From positions 1,951,001 through 2,015,000 of the forward strand of contig NZ_CP081155.1 in the NCBI RefSeq assembly GCF_025141175.1: a DNA stretch of 64,000 nt, written 5' to 3'. Made by a program: the position numbers and the translations under genes. Below the pieces are notes generated by a model, which searched no databases, was not told where the DNA came from, and was given only the letters and a program-made list of their open reading frames with translations. Source of the DNA: Jannaschia sp. M317 (GTDB lineage Bacteria; Pseudomonadota; Alphaproteobacteria; Rhodobacterales; Rhodobacteraceae). Position 1 is the first letter of the stretch; every line of letters begins with the position of its first letter. Shown here one piece after another: positions 17,344-26,743 of this stretch.

Positions 17344-17453
17344 AATCTGGATACCAACTATACAATCAATCCATTTATATGATTTTGCAGTTCATGGTAC
17401 CAGTTATGTGAAAGCGCTTTCGGATCCTTTCAGTCCCGAAACAGGGGGAGCCG
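17344..17453. promoter_or_regulatory. Divergent LysR/cupin promoter region
   Basis: This AT-rich 110-bp gap carries two related sequences, TGGATACCA near 17348 and the palindrome TGGTACCA near 17395, which could be half sites for the LysR protein. The cupin gene has a good Shine-Dalgarno (GGGGGAG, 17444-17450) in front of ATG 17454. Operator assignment is inference. Confidence 0.4.
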
Positions 17454-17903
17454 ATGTCACATTCCATCCTTGGACCCGAAGCCTATGAATGGGCCGGAAC
17501 CTGGTACAAACCGATCCTGACAACCGACGCGAGCGGTGGGGCCATGTCCATCGTCGATTCCGTCTCACCCGAAGGGTCCGGGCCGCCGCGCCATGTGCAC
17601 GATGCGGAGGACGAGACCTTCGTCATTCTCAGCGGGACCTGCGCATTCTGGGTCGCTGGGGAAACCGTCGTCAAAGGCCCCGGCGAGACGATCTTTGTGC
17701 CGCGCGGCACCGAGCACACGTTTCGCGTCACCGATGACGCGCCTTGTCGCCATCTGGTAATACTGACGCCCGGCGGGTTCGAAGGCTTTTTCGCCGACAT
17801 GGCGAAGGGTCAGTTCCGCATTCCCGACGACATGCCCGCGATCGAGGCTTCGGCGGGGCGTCACAACCTGCGGTTCACCGGACCGCCCCTGGGGATGGAG
17901 TAG
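17454..17903 (+). CDS. Single-domain cupin protein
   Basis: A 149-aa protein with both cupin motifs: PPRHVHDAEDETFVILSG (metal-binding His, His, Glu) and PGETIFVPRGTEHTFRV. This predicts a cytoplasmic metal-binding beta-barrel, either an enzyme such as a dioxygenase or isomerase, or a small-molecule binding protein. The substrate is unknown. It lies 4 nt before a small membrane protein gene and is divergent from a LysR regulator. Confidence 0.88.
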   Translation: MSHSILGPEAYEWAGTWYKPILTTDASGGAMSIVDSVSPEGSGPPRHVHDAEDETFVILSGTCAFWVAGETVVKGPGETIFVPRGTEHTFRVTDDAPCRHLVILTPGGFEGFFADMAKGQFRIPDDMPAIEASAGRHNLRFTGPPLGME

Positions 17904-17907
17904 GGTC

Positions 17908-18282
17908 ATGGATTACGGAAAGCTGTTTCTGGCCACCGGGGCGGTGGCGGCATTGATCGGAATGGGGTGGGGCATCCAGATGTCGGCCACGGGCGATCAC
18001 ACGCTTTCGCCCGCACATGGGCACCTGAACCTACTGGGTTGGGTGTCGATGGCGATCTACGGTGTCTATTACGCCCTGACCCCGCAGGTCGGGCGTGGCT
18101 GGGTGATGGGGCATTTCGGGCTGAGCCTGCTGGGCCTGATCATCTTGGTGCCAGGCATCGCAATGGCGATTTCCGGCAGCGGCGAGGCGCTGGCCAAGGT
18201 GGGGTCGGTCGTCTGGGTTCTGTCGATGGTCGTCTTCGTCGTGACCGTATTGCGCAACGGCGTCGGCCCCGCGCGGGCCTGA
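17908..18282 (+). CDS. Small four-helix membrane protein with HGHLNLLGW motif
   Basis: A 124-aa integral membrane protein with four predicted helices (about 5-27, 40-60, 65-88, 95-117). The segment SPAHGHLNLLGWVSMAIYGV resembles the helix of heme-copper oxidase subunit I and NnrS-type proteins in which the His binds a metal or heme, but the rest of those enzymes is missing. It is probably co-transcribed with the cupin gene. Function unknown. Confidence 0.75.
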   Translation: MDYGKLFLATGAVAALIGMGWGIQMSATGDHTLSPAHGHLNLLGWVSMAIYGVYYALTPQVGRGWVMGHFGLSLLGLIILVPGIAMAISGSGEALAKVGSVVWVLSMVVFVVTVLRNGVGPARA

Positions 18283-18290
18283 ACCCGCGC
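18271..18290. terminator. Hairpin spanning the stop codons of two convergent genes
   Basis: Perfect stem GCGCGGG / CCCGCGC with a 6-nt loop. It contains the TGA of the membrane protein gene and touches the stop of argE on the other strand. There is no T run on either side, so it may stabilise 3' ends rather than act as a classic terminator. Confidence 0.4.
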
Positions 18291-19450
18291 TAGACCAGCG
18301 TGTCGACCAGGCGCCGCAACAGGGCCTCGCCCTTCTGGAACTGGTCGACCGCGATCCATTCATCGGGCTGGTGGGCCTGGGCGATGTCGCCCGGGCCGCA
18401 GACCACTGCCGAATAGCCGCGTTCCTGAAACTGTCCCGCCTCGGTCCCGTAGGTGACGACGTGGGTGCCGTTGTCCCCTGTCAGGCGGCGGATCAGCGTC
18501 TCGGCGGTGCCGTCCGTTTCGGGGGTCAGGGCGGGCACCCCGTGGTTGCAGACCCAGGACACGCCTGCCTCGGGGTGGCGCGTCTTCAACTCGGCATCGA
18601 GGTCGGTCAGGAAGGTTTCCAATGCCTTCGAATGGCGGGCCATATCGTCGCCCGCAGGGACGCGGAAACCCAGCTTGAAGGTGCAATCCCTGGCCGTGAT
18701 ATTGTGCGCCGTGCCCCCCTGGATCATGCCGACATGCACCGTGGTATGGGGCGGGTCGAAGGTGGCAGAGATGGGCGAAGGCGTCTCGGCCATCAGCATG
18801 GCGTTGCGGTCGTTGACCCATTGCAGGATGCGCCCGGCTTCGTGGATCGCGCTGACGCCCTGCGGCAGTTTGGACGAATGCACCTCGAACCCGTGAACGT
18901 GAACCTCGTGGATGGTCGAGGCGTTGTGGCCCGTCACCGGGCGCAGCATCGACGGCTCTCCGATCAGGGCTGCGGCGGCGCGGGGCAGGTGGGCCACCAT
19001 GTCGTCGATCATCGGCGGCGCGCCGATGCAGCCGATCTCTTCGTCGTAGCTGAACGCCAGTTGCAGGGGGCGCGACACGCCACGTTCCAGCGCATAGGGC
19101 ACCATGGCCAGCGCCAGCGCGTCGAAGCCCTTCATGTCGCAGGTGCCGCGCCCATAGAGGCGCCCATCCTTTTCGGTGACCGTCCAGGGATCGGTGGTCC
19201 AGGCCTGCCCATCCACCGGCACGACATCCGTATGCCCCGACAGCACGACGCCCCCGGCCACCTCGGGCCCGACATTTGCATAAAGCGCGGCCTTCTTTCC
19301 GGTTGCGTCATAGACGCGGCGCGACGCGACACCGAACCCGGCCAGATAGGTTTCAACCCAGGAAATCAGCTCGAGGTTCGAATCGCGGCTGACGGTCGGG
19401 AAGGACACGAGGCGGTCCAGAATTTCGCGTGCGGTCGGGGAATTGGCCAT
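18290..19450 (-). CDS. argE: Acetylornithine deacetylase
   Basis: A 386-aa M20A peptidase-family enzyme that hydrolyses N-acetylornithine to ornithine in arginine synthesis. Metal ligands: LSGHTDVVPVD, GRLYGRGTCDMKGFDAL, and the catalytic Glu in FSYDEEIGCIGA. The C-terminal TYGTEAGQFQERG and DIAQAHQPDEWIAVDQF are the ArgE signature. It could act on other N-acyl amino acids, since this family is broad, but the match along the length is typical of alphaproteobacterial ArgE. Confidence 0.9.
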   Translation of the reverse strand: MANSPTAREILDRLVSFPTVSRDSNLELISWVETYLAGFGVASRRVYDATGKKAALYANVGPEVAGGVVLSGHTDVVPVDGQAWTTDPWTVTEKDGRLYGRGTCDMKGFDALALAMVPYALERGVSRPLQLAFSYDEEIGCIGAPPMIDDMVAHLPRAAAALIGEPSMLRPVTGHNASTIHEVHVHGFEVHSSKLPQGVSAIHEAGRILQWVNDRNAMLMAETPSPISATFDPPHTTVHVGMIQGGTAHNITARDCTFKLGFRVPAGDDMARHSKALETFLTDLDAELKTRHPEAGVSWVCNHGVPALTPETDGTAETLIRRLTGDNGTHVVTYGTEAGQFQERGYSAVVCGPGDIAQAHQPDEWIAVDQFQKGEALLRRLVDTLV

Positions 19451-19684
19451 GGGTACCTCCGGCGCAAGGGGTGGCGCGACAGGGCGGCGTGGTCAAGGGG
19501 TGTGCGGTCCTTGGGCGGAGTATGCCCGATGATCGGGCCGCTTGCCCGTTTTCTGACCCTGTGCACAGACCGACCCCACGTGATGCACGGAAAACGGGCA
19601 CGACACTTGCGGGGGCGCGATCATCTGTTAGCCTGATCCGAAGACGTGCCGTCAGAGCGCGCCGAAACAGTCAGGGAATAGTGT

Positions 19685-20734
19685 ATGCCAGACGGCAATG
19701 CGCGCGAGGGGTGGGTCCCCGGTGATGCTCAAAATGTGCTGGAAGTCAGGGGCTTGTGTACCGTTTTCGGGACACGCGGGGGCGAGGTTCACGCGGTCAA
19801 TTCGGTCAGCTTCGAGGTAAAGCCAGGCGAGCTGCTGGGTGTCGTCGGGGAATCCGGGTCCGGCAAGTCGGTCACGATGATGTCGTTGATCGGCCTGCTG
19901 CCCAGCCCCCCTGCCGAAGTCCGCGAAGGCCAGGTTTTGCTGGACGGAGAAGACCTGTTGAAGGTCAGCCCCGCCCGCCTGCGCGAGGTCCGTGGCGGCG
20001 AGGTCGGGTTCATCTTTCAGGATCCGATGACTTCGTTGAATCCGGTCTTCAACGTCGGCTTTCAGATCATGGAACCGCTGCGGCGGCACATGGGGATGAA
20101 CAAGGCGCAGGCCCGTGAACGCGCGGTCGAGTTGCTGGAACTGGTGGGCATTCCCGGTGCGCGGGGGCGTCTGTCGGACTATCCGCACCAGTTTTCGGGC
20201 GGGATGCGGCAGCGGGTGATGATCGCCATCGCGTTGGCCTGCGATCCCAAGGTTCTGATTGCAGATGAACCGACGACCGCGCTGGACGTGACCATTCAGG
20301 CGCAAATCCTGGAGATCGTCGAGGACCTGCGCAAGAAACTGGGCATGGCGATCATCTGGATCACCCATGATCTGGGCGTGGTAGCGGGCATCGCGGACCG
20401 GGTGCTGGTGATGTACGGCGGGCAGGTGGTCGAACAGGCCCCGGTGTTCCCGCTATTCAACGACGCGCGCCACCCCTACACGCGCGCCCTTTTGAAAACG
20501 ATCCCGTCCGTATCGGGCGCACGCGCCGAAAAATTGCAGGTGATCGAAGGGCAGCCGCCGATCCTGGCCGGCGCGCCCACGGCCTGCCCGTTCCGCGATC
20601 GGTGTCCGCTTGCCTTCGAGAGGTGCCACGCGGAAAACCCACATCGCGAAATCGTGGCCGAGGGCCATGACGTCGCCTGTTTCCACCCTCTGGCCCGGAC
20701 CGGGCGCGACTCTCTGGAAGGGGCCCCCGCATGA
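19685..20734 (+). CDS. Oligopeptide/dipeptide ABC transporter, ATP-binding subunit (DppD type)
   Basis: One of two ATPases powering the importer. Walker [11 protein letters not shown]-loop [14 protein letters not shown] signature [12 protein letters not shown] and Walker [15 protein letters not shown] are present in 349 aa. The C-terminal oligopeptide/dipeptide extension with the Cys cluster [14 protein letters not shown], which binds an Fe-S cluster in related proteins, identifies the DppD/OppD group. It is first in the operon and overlaps the next ATPase gene by 4 nt. Confidence 0.9.
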   Translation: MPDGNAREGWVPGDAQNVLEVRGLCTVFGTRGGEVHAVNSVSFEVKPGELLGVVGESGSGKSVTMMSLIGLLPSPPAEVREGQVLLDGEDLLKVSPARLREVRGGEVGFIFQDPMTSLNPVFNVGFQIMEPLRRHMGMNKAQARERAVELLELVGIPGARGRLSDYPHQFSGGMRQRVMIAIALACDPKVLIADEPTTALDVTIQAQILEIVEDLRKKLGMAIIWITHDLGVVAGIADRVLVMYGGQVVEQAPVFPLFNDARHPYTRALLKTIPSVSGARAEKLQVIEGQPPILAGAPTACPFRDRCPLAFERCHAENPHREIVAEGHDVACFHPLARTGRDSLEGAPA

Positions 20735-21726
20735 AGCCGCTTGTCGAGGTACGCGACCTGAAGATGCACTTCCCGATCTATGCCGGGTTGCTGCGCCGTC
20801 AGGTGGGCGCGGTAAAGGCCGTGGACGGGGTGACGTTTTCGATCATGGAAGGCGAAACGCTGGGCCTGGTGGGCGAGTCCGGCTGCGGCAAGTCGACCTG
20901 CGGGCGCGCGGTGCTGCGGCTTTATGACATTACCGACGGTGAAATCGTGATCGATGGGCGGGCCATCGGATCCGACAGCCAGGGCAGCCTGCGGTCGATG
21001 CGGCCGACGATGCAGATGGTGTTTCAGGACCCGCAGGCCTCGCTCAACCCGCGCATGACCGTGGGCAGCATCATCGGAGAGCCGCTGGACGAACATACGA
21101 CGCTCTCCACCACAGAGAAGCGCGCGCGGGTGCGCGAGTTGATGGATCAGGTCGGTCTGAACGACGCCTTCATCAATCGCTATCCGCACGAATTCTCGGG
21201 GGGACAACGGCAGCGGATCGGGATTGCCCGCGCACTGGCGCTCAAGCCCAAGTTCATCGTCTGCGACGAACCCATCGCCGCGCTGGACGTGTCGATCCAG
21301 GCGCAGGTCGTCAACCTGCTGGAAGAGCTGCAGGACGAGTTAGGCCTGACTTACCTGTTCATCAGCCACGACCTGTCGATGGTGCGCCATATCGCCGACC
21401 GCGTAGCGGTGATGTATCTGGGCAAGGTGGTCGAATTGGCCCCGCGTGACGATCTGTATGATGCCCCCCTGCATCCTTACACGCAGGCTCTGCTTTCTGC
21501 CGTGCCGGAGCCGGACCCGGCCAAGGCGGGTCAGAAAAAGGACCGCATCGTGTTGCAGGGCGACGTGCCCAGCCCGGCGAACCCGCCGGATGGATGCAAC
21601 TTCTGCACCCGTTGCCCCAAGGTGATGGACGTCTGTCGCCGGATCGATCCTGACTTCCGCGAGGTGGCGCCCGGCCACTGGGCGGCGTGTCACCTGCACG
21701 ACCCGGCCCAGGGCGGAGCGGCATGA
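20731..21726 (+). CDS. Oligopeptide/dipeptide ABC transporter, ATP-binding subunit (DppF type)
   Basis: The second ATPase of the transporter, 331 aa. Walker [11 protein letters not shown]-loop [11 protein letters not shown], signature [12 protein letters not shown] and Walker [15 protein letters not shown] are visible. The tail has [14 protein letters not shown], the OppF/DppF Cys cluster. It starts inside the stop codon of the preceding gene (ATGA), and the binding-protein gene follows after 116 nt. Confidence 0.9.
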   Translation: MKPLVEVRDLKMHFPIYAGLLRRQVGAVKAVDGVTFSIMEGETLGLVGESGCGKSTCGRAVLRLYDITDGEIVIDGRAIGSDSQGSLRSMRPTMQMVFQDPQASLNPRMTVGSIIGEPLDEHTTLSTTEKRARVRELMDQVGLNDAFINRYPHEFSGGQRQRIGIARALALKPKFIVCDEPIAALDVSIQAQVVNLLEELQDELGLTYLFISHDLSMVRHIADRVAVMYLGKVVELAPRDDLYDAPLHPYTQALLSAVPEPDPAKAGQKKDRIVLQGDVPSPANPPDGCNFCTRCPKVMDVCRRIDPDFREVAPGHWAACHLHDPAQGGAA

Positions 21727-21842
21727 AATCCCGGTTTTTCCACGGAAAACCCGGTGGGCGACGCGCCGAGAGAGCGCGCGCCGAGGCTCGGATTCGAGCG
21801 CAACGCGTCCGGGAGAGGGCGCGCCAACAAGGAGAACCCCGA

Positions 21843-23558
21843 ATGAAAATGAAATCAGCCCTGCTGTGCGCCGCCGCGAGCTTCGCGCTTGCGCCGATGG
21901 CCATGGCCGATGGCCACGAAGGTGAGCGCGGTCGCGACGGCCAGGTCAACATCATCTACTGGCAGGCCCCGTCGACCCTGAACCCGTTCCTGTCGGGCGG
22001 CACCAAGGACGTCGAGGCCGCCTCGCTGGTGGTGGAGCCGCTGGCCCGTTTCGATGAAACCGGCTCGATCCAGCCCTGGCTGGCGACCGAGATCCCGACG
22101 GTCGACAACGGCGGCATCTCCGAAGACCTCAAGACGATCACCTGGAAGCTGAAAGAGGGCATCCTGTGGTCGGACGGCACGCCGTTCACCTCTGAGGACG
22201 TGAAATTCACCTGGGAATACTGCACCAACCCCGAAGGCGGCTGCGCCCAGGTCACCAAGTTCGAGGGCGTCACCGGGGTCGAAACCCCCGACGCGCTGAC
22301 CGTCGTGGTGTCGTTCGCGGACCCGAACCCCTATCCCTATACCGCCTTCGTGGGTGGCGAGAGCCCGATCCTGCAGAAGGCGCAGTTCGAATCCTGCGTC
22401 GGCGCGGCGGCATCGTCGTGCACCGATCAGAACTTTGGCCCGATCGGCACCGGCCCCTTTGTCGTGGATGATTTCCGCACCAATGACGTCATCGCCTTTT
22501 CGGCCAACCCGAATTACCGCGTCGAGGGCAAGCCCGCCTTCGCCAGCGTCAACTTCAAGGGTGGCGGCGACGCCGATGCGGCCGGTCGTGCCGTGATGCA
22601 GACCGGCGAGTTCGACTATGCCTGGAACCTGCAGCTGGCCCCCGAGGTCATCGCCTCGATGGAAGCAGGCGGCCTGGGCACCCCGGTCGCGGGTTTCGGC
22701 CCGCTGGTCGAGCGGATCATGCTCAACAACACCAACCCCGATCCGGCGCTGGGCCCGGATGAGCGGTCGGTGATCCGCCCGCACCCGTTCCTGGGTGACC
22801 CGGCGGTCTACAAAGCCCTGTCCATGGCCATCGACCGCCCGCTGCTGGTGGAAATCGGTTACGGTCAGGCCGGCAAGGTCGGCTGCAACTGGGTGCCGGC
22901 ACCCGCAGTCTTCGCCTCCACCTCGATCAAGTGCGACGTGCAGGACCTGGAAGGCGCCAAGGCCATGCTGGAAGACGCGGGCTACGTCGACAGCGATGGC
23001 GACGGCATCCGCGAAGCGGACGGCAAGCCGATGTCGGTTCTCTACCAGACGTCGACTAACGCCGTGCGCCAGGATTTCCAGGCGCTGATCAAGGAATGGT
23101 GGGAAGAAATCGGCATCTCGGTCGAGCTGCGCAACGTCAACGCATCGGTCTTCTTCGGTGGGGATGCGGGGTCGCCCGACACCTTCCAGAAGTTCTATGC
23201 CGACGTGGAGATGTACGCCAACACCTTCAACGGCACCGACCCGCAGGCCTATCTGGGCAACGGGTTGTGCGACAAGGCCCCCAGCCCCGCGACCCAGTGG
23301 CAGGGTGAGAACATCTCGCGCTTCTGCGATCCCGAGTTCGACGCCCTCTGGAGCGAGCTGTCCAAAACCTCCGGCATCGAGGCCCGCGCCGAGATCGCCA
23401 AGCAGCTCAACGACATGATCATCGAGCGTGGCGGTATGATCCCGCTGGTGCACCGTGGTCGTCTGTCAGCGCACGCCAACACCCTGGGCGGCGTCAAGCT
23501 GAACGTCTGGGACAGCGAGATTTGGAACATCGCCGATTGGTACCGCATCGGCGAATGA
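21843..23558 (+). CDS. Peptide-type ABC transporter substrate-binding protein
   Basis: A 571-aa periplasmic protein of the SBP family 5 (DppA/OppA-like). A Sec signal peptide covers residues 1-22 (cleaved after AMA). YWQAPSTLNPFLSGGTKDVE begins the mature fold, and LKEGILWSDGTPFTSEDVKFTW is the family signature. It has six or more Cys residues, unusual for such proteins, including pairs CTNPEGGC and CVGAAASSC that could form disulfides. ATG 21843 follows AAGGAG by 8 nt; the open frame further upstream reads through the end of the ATPase gene. Ligand could be peptides, opines or other small organics. Confidence 0.92.
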   Translation: MKMKSALLCAAASFALAPMAMADGHEGERGRDGQVNIIYWQAPSTLNPFLSGGTKDVEAASLVVEPLARFDETGSIQPWLATEIPTVDNGGISEDLKTITWKLKEGILWSDGTPFTSEDVKFTWEYCTNPEGGCAQVTKFEGVTGVETPDALTVVVSFADPNPYPYTAFVGGESPILQKAQFESCVGAAASSCTDQNFGPIGTGPFVVDDFRTNDVIAFSANPNYRVEGKPAFASVNFKGGGDADAAGRAVMQTGEFDYAWNLQLAPEVIASMEAGGLGTPVAGFGPLVERIMLNNTNPDPALGPDERSVIRPHPFLGDPAVYKALSMAIDRPLLVEIGYGQAGKVGCNWVPAPAVFASTSIKCDVQDLEGAKAMLEDAGYVDSDGDGIREADGKPMSVLYQTSTNAVRQDFQALIKEWWEEIGISVELRNVNASVFFGGDAGSPDTFQKFYADVEMYANTFNGTDPQAYLGNGLCDKAPSPATQWQGENISRFCDPEFDALWSELSKTSGIEARAEIAKQLNDMIIERGGMIPLVHRGRLSAHANTLGGVKLNVWDSEIWNIADWYRIGE

Positions 23559-23566
23559 CCTGAACC

Positions 23567-23590
23567 GGGCGGGCCGTTCGCGGCCCGCCC
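23567..23590 (+). terminator. Intra-operon hairpin after the binding-protein gene
   Basis: Stem GGGCGGGCC / GGCCCGCCC with a 6-nt loop begins 8 nt after the stop codon, with no T run. Such hairpins after binding-protein genes usually protect the upstream mRNA and lower expression of the permeases. Confidence 0.55.
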
Positions 23591-23611
23591 ACCCTGCCGC
23601 GCCCATTGCGC

Positions 23612-23665
23612 GGTGGGTTTCACCCACCCTACGCCGTGGCCTGCGTAGGGTGGGTAAAACCCACC
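23612..23665. repeat. Cloverleaf-like palindromic repeat (GTAGGGTGGGT family)
   Basis: Two 23-nt arms (23612-23634 and 23643-23665) are inverted copies with one mismatch, around an 8-nt centre. Each arm is itself a palindrome (GGTGGGTxxxACCCACC). I recognise the GTAGGGTGGGTxxxACCCACC core as a dispersed intergenic repeat in many proteobacterial genomes. It lies between the binding-protein and permease genes, 28 nt before the permease start. Confidence 0.8.
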
Positions 23666-23692
23666 GACCCCGCCCTTCGCACAGGATGGCCC

Positions 23693-24700
23693 ATGCTGAC
23701 CTTCACCATTCGAAGATTGCTCTTCGCGATACCGACGCTGCTGTTCATCGCGCTCGTCATCTTCATGTTGCTGGAGCTTGCGCCCGGCGACCCCATGGCG
23801 AACGTGCCACTGACCGTGCCGTCCGAGGTCAAGGAACAGATGCGGCAGGCCCTGGGCCTGGGAGAGCCGGCCCCGATCCGGTTCTGGAAATGGCTGGTAC
23901 AGTTCTTCTGGATCGAGCCCTTGAACGTGGTCGATGCCTTGTTCGGCACCGGCTTTGCCGAAGACAAGCTGCGCATCATTTCCTGGCAGAACCGCGCACC
24001 GGTCTTCATCGCCATCGCCGAGCGTATTCCCCAGACCCTGTGGGTGGTCGGCACCGCCTATATCATCGCCATCGTGATCGCGATCCCGGTGGGCATCTAT
24101 TCCGCCTACAAGCAGTATTCGGTCTTCGACCAGGCGGGCACCTTTGTCACCATGGTGGGCTTTTCGGTCCCGCCGTTCTTTTCCGGCGTACTGGTGATCG
24201 TGATCTTCGCGGTGCAGCTGAAATGGTTCCCGTCGATCTATGACACCACGCTGGTCGTCGACAGTTGGGCCGCCTTCAAGCAGCAGGTGATGCAGATGGT
24301 GTTGCCGGTCATGGTGCTGGCCCTGCAGATCACCTCGCAGCTGTCGCGGTTCATGCGGGCGTCGATGCTGGACAATCTCAACCAGGATTACGTCCGCACC
24401 GCCCGCGCCAAGGGACTGCGGGAACGGACGGTGGTTCTGGTCCACGTCCTGCGCAACTCGATGATCCCGGTGGTGACCGTCATCGCCCTGGGCATCCCGT
24501 CGATCTTTGGCGGGGCGATCATCACCGAGCAGGTGTTCAAGGTGAACGGGATCGGCCAGTTGCTGATCACCGCGATCCAGGCCAACGACCTGCCGATGGT
24601 GCAGACGCTGACCTTCATCTTTGCGGTGCTGATCGTGCTGTTCAACCTTATCGCCGATGTCCTCTATGGCATCCTCGACCCCCGGATCCGCTATGACTGA
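23693..24700 (+). CDS. Peptide-type ABC transporter permease (DppB type)
   Basis: A 335-aa inner-membrane permease. Six helices are predicted; the N-terminal LTFTIRRLLFAIPTLLFIAL and ELAPGDPM are typical of DppB/OppB. The coupling motif that contacts the ATPase is DYVRTARAKGLRERTVVLVH. An 87-nt upstream open frame reads through the palindromic repeat, so ATG 23693 is the supported start. It overlaps the next permease gene by 8 nt. Confidence 0.9.
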   Translation: MLTFTIRRLLFAIPTLLFIALVIFMLLELAPGDPMANVPLTVPSEVKEQMRQALGLGEPAPIRFWKWLVQFFWIEPLNVVDALFGTGFAEDKLRIISWQNRAPVFIAIAERIPQTLWVVGTAYIIAIVIAIPVGIYSAYKQYSVFDQAGTFVTMVGFSVPPFFSGVLVIVIFAVQLKWFPSIYDTTLVVDSWAAFKQQVMQMVLPVMVLALQITSQLSRFMRASMLDNLNQDYVRTARAKGLRERTVVLVHVLRNSMIPVVTVIALGIPSIFGGAIITEQVFKVNGIGQLLITAIQANDLPMVQTLTFIFAVLIVLFNLIADVLYGILDPRIRYD

Positions 24701-25667
24701 GCCGCAGACCAATATCGGCACCGATCAAGGCGTCGTCGCCAATTCCGCAGCCGTGGCCGGGACCGACCCGGTCCTGTCCAACACCACCTCGCGCAGCCAA
24801 TGGTGGGATGTCTGGGACCAGTTCCGCACCCACAAGGGCGCGATGTTCGGGGCCCTCGTGTTCCTGCTGATCGTCGGACTGGTGGTGCTTGGCCCGCTGT
24901 TCTGGGATCTGGAAACCGGGATCAAGACCAACATGCGCGCCCGCAACGAAGGCATGAGCCTGGCCCATCCCTTTGGCACCGACCGTCTGGGCCGGGACAT
25001 GTTCGCGCGGATGATCGCGGGCGGTCAGGTCAGTCTTGCGGTTGGCGGGGCGGCCATGCTGCTCAGCCTGCTGCTGGGCACGTTGATCGGGGTTCTGGCA
25101 GGGTATTTCCGGGCGCTGGACGGGCCGCTGATGCGCTTTACCGACTTGTTCCTGGCGCTGCCGCTGCTGCCGCTCTTGCTGGTCATGGTTCTGCTCTTCC
25201 GGGAGCCGTTGACGGCGGCCTTCGGGATCGAGACCGGAATTTTCATCCTGATCGTGGCGGCCATCGGCATCACGTCCTGGATGCAGACCGCGCGGATCGT
25301 GCGGGGCGACGTGCTGGCCCTGAAGGAGCGGGAGTTCGTTCTGGCCGCCCGGTCCATCGGCACGCCGCCGCGACGGGTGATCACGCGCCACGTTCTGCCC
25401 AACGTGCTGTCGCCGATCATGGTCTCGGCCACCTTGGGCATCGCGACCGCGATCATCACGGAATCGGCGCTGTCCTTTCTTGGCCTGGGCTTTCCGCCCG
25501 ACTTCCCGACCTGGGGGCGTCTGCTCAACGACGGGGTGCCGTTCCTGGAGCTGAACCCGGGGCTGGCCTTCTGGCCGGGGATTGCGATCTCGCTGGTTGT
25601 CCTGTCGATCAACTACGTCGGCGATGGGCTCCGCGACGCGCTGGATCCGCGGATCCGGGGGCGCTAA
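24693..25667 (+). CDS. Peptide-type ABC transporter permease (DppC type)
   Basis: A 324-aa second permease, with a cytoplasmic N-terminus of about 50 residues, then membrane helices and the coupling motif EFVLAARSIGTPPRRVITRHVLPN. HPFGTDRLGRDMFARMIAGG is the DppC/OppC signature. I start it at ATG 24693, which overlaps the DppB stop by 8 nt; an earlier ATG (24657) lies within the coding end of DppB. The 3' end overlaps the convergent AraC gene by 4 nt. Confidence 0.9.
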   Translation: MTEPQTNIGTDQGVVANSAAVAGTDPVLSNTTSRSQWWDVWDQFRTHKGAMFGALVFLLIVGLVVLGPLFWDLETGIKTNMRARNEGMSLAHPFGTDRLGRDMFARMIAGGQVSLAVGGAAMLLSLLLGTLIGVLAGYFRALDGPLMRFTDLFLALPLLPLLLVMVLLFREPLTAAFGIETGIFILIVAAIGITSWMQTARIVRGDVLALKEREFVLAARSIGTPPRRVITRHVLPNVLSPIMVSATLGIATAIITESALSFLGLGFPPDFPTWGRLLNDGVPFLELNPGLAFWPGIAISLVVLSINYVGDGLRDALDPRIRGR

Positions 25668-26419
25668 CGCCCCTCAGCGCGGTAGGCGCTGGGCGTACGG
25701 CCGTAAAAGGCCAGAAACGCCGCGTTGAACCCCGAGAGGGAGGCGTAGCCCACCTCCAACGCGATCTGCGACACCTGCGCATCGCTCAGGGTCAGCCGCT
25801 CGGCGGCGCGGATCATCCGCATGCGTCGTTGCACCTGGCCCCAGGACATCCCCAACTCCGCCGTGCAGCGGCGGGCGAAGGTGCGGGGCGTCAGGGCGAC
25901 GGCGGCGGCCACGTCCTGTTGCGTCAGCTCGGCATCCAGTCGCGACTGGGTATATTCCAACGCCTGGGCGATGGCGGGGCTGCGGGCAACGGGCAGGACA
26001 GCGGGACTGGTCCGGGCGGACAGGGACCAGGCCAGCGCGGCCAGCGTGCCGAACAGCGTTTCGGCCAGGTCCGGACGCGGCCCGTCTGGGGTGTCCCAGG
26101 GGCGGCAGGTGGTCAGCAGCTCCCGCAAAAGCGGCGTCACCTCGAACACCGACAGCAGCGCGGGCGGAGCCGGGTGCGTGTCCGCGTCCAGCAGGACGGA
26201 ACAGCAGCGCAGCGGATGGGTGATCGCGACCTCGATCGGCGTGTCGGCGGCCACCAGCGCGGCACGCGCAGGCGGCAGGGTCCAGCGCTGGCTTTCGTAG
26301 GTCAATGTCATCGACCCCGCCAGCGCATAGAGCAGGTAATGCCGGTCCATCCGGAACGGGCGTGGCGGGCCCGCCGGAAAGTCAGCGTTGACGCAATAGG
26401 CGCTGTGCGGGGCATTCAT
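25664..26419 (-). CDS. AraC family transcriptional regulator
   Basis: A 251-aa regulator with an N-terminal cupin-like sensing part (about 1-140) and the C-terminal AraC double HTH (about 150-250: LTQQDVAAAVALTPRTFARRCTAELGM and VSQIALEVGYASLSGFNAAFLAFYGRTPSAYR). The target is unknown. It lies just downstream of the monooxygenase gene on the same strand, with 15 nt between them, and may belong to that transcript. Confidence 0.9.
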   Translation of the reverse strand: MNAPHSAYCVNADFPAGPPRPFRMDRHYLLYALAGSMTLTYESQRWTLPPARAALVAADTPIEVAITHPLRCCSVLLDADTHPAPPALLSVFEVTPLLRELLTTCRPWDTPDGPRPDLAETLFGTLAALAWSLSARTSPAVLPVARSPAIAQALEYTQSRLDAELTQQDVAAAVALTPRTFARRCTAELGMSWGQVQRRMRMIRAAERLTLSDAQVSQIALEVGYASLSGFNAAFLAFYGRTPSAYRAEGR

Positions 26420-26434
26420 GGGCGCAGGGTGGCC

Positions 26435-26743
26435 CTAGGCGTCGGGCGCGTAAAGGGTCGTGACGAGGCGTTGGCTGATCGGCGGTGCGATCATCAGGGG
26501 CTTCAGCCCCGCCAACGCGCGGGCAAACGCGTCGGAGGCGAGGTAGCCTTCGAAGCTGGCCGCATCCGACCAGCCGTGTTCCAGCCGCAGGCGGTCGGGC
26601 GCATGGGGATCGGTCAGCACGTCAAAGGCGACGTTGCCCGGCATTTCGCGTGCCTCGGCTGCGTCGATATCCAGAATGGCCTGCGCTTCGGCACGCTTGT
26701 CAGGGGCGACGGTCACGTCGATGAGGGCAAGAATCTGGGTCAT
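26435..26743 (-). CDS. Antibiotic biosynthesis monooxygenase-like (ABM/YgiN) protein
   Basis: A 102-aa ferredoxin-like alpha/beta protein of the ABM superfamily (ILALIDVTVAPDKRAEAQAIL, AFDVLTDPHAPDRLRLEHGWSD, FARALAGLKPLM). Relatives oxidise quinols or act in small-molecule catabolism without a cofactor. The start overlaps the end of the methyltransferase gene by ATGA, so the two are coupled. The substrate is unknown. Confidence 0.82.
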   Translation of the reverse strand: MTQILALIDVTVAPDKRAEAQAILDIDAAEAREMPGNVAFDVLTDPHAPDRLRLEHGWSDAASFEGYLASDAFARALAGLKPLMIAPPISQRLVTTLYAPDA

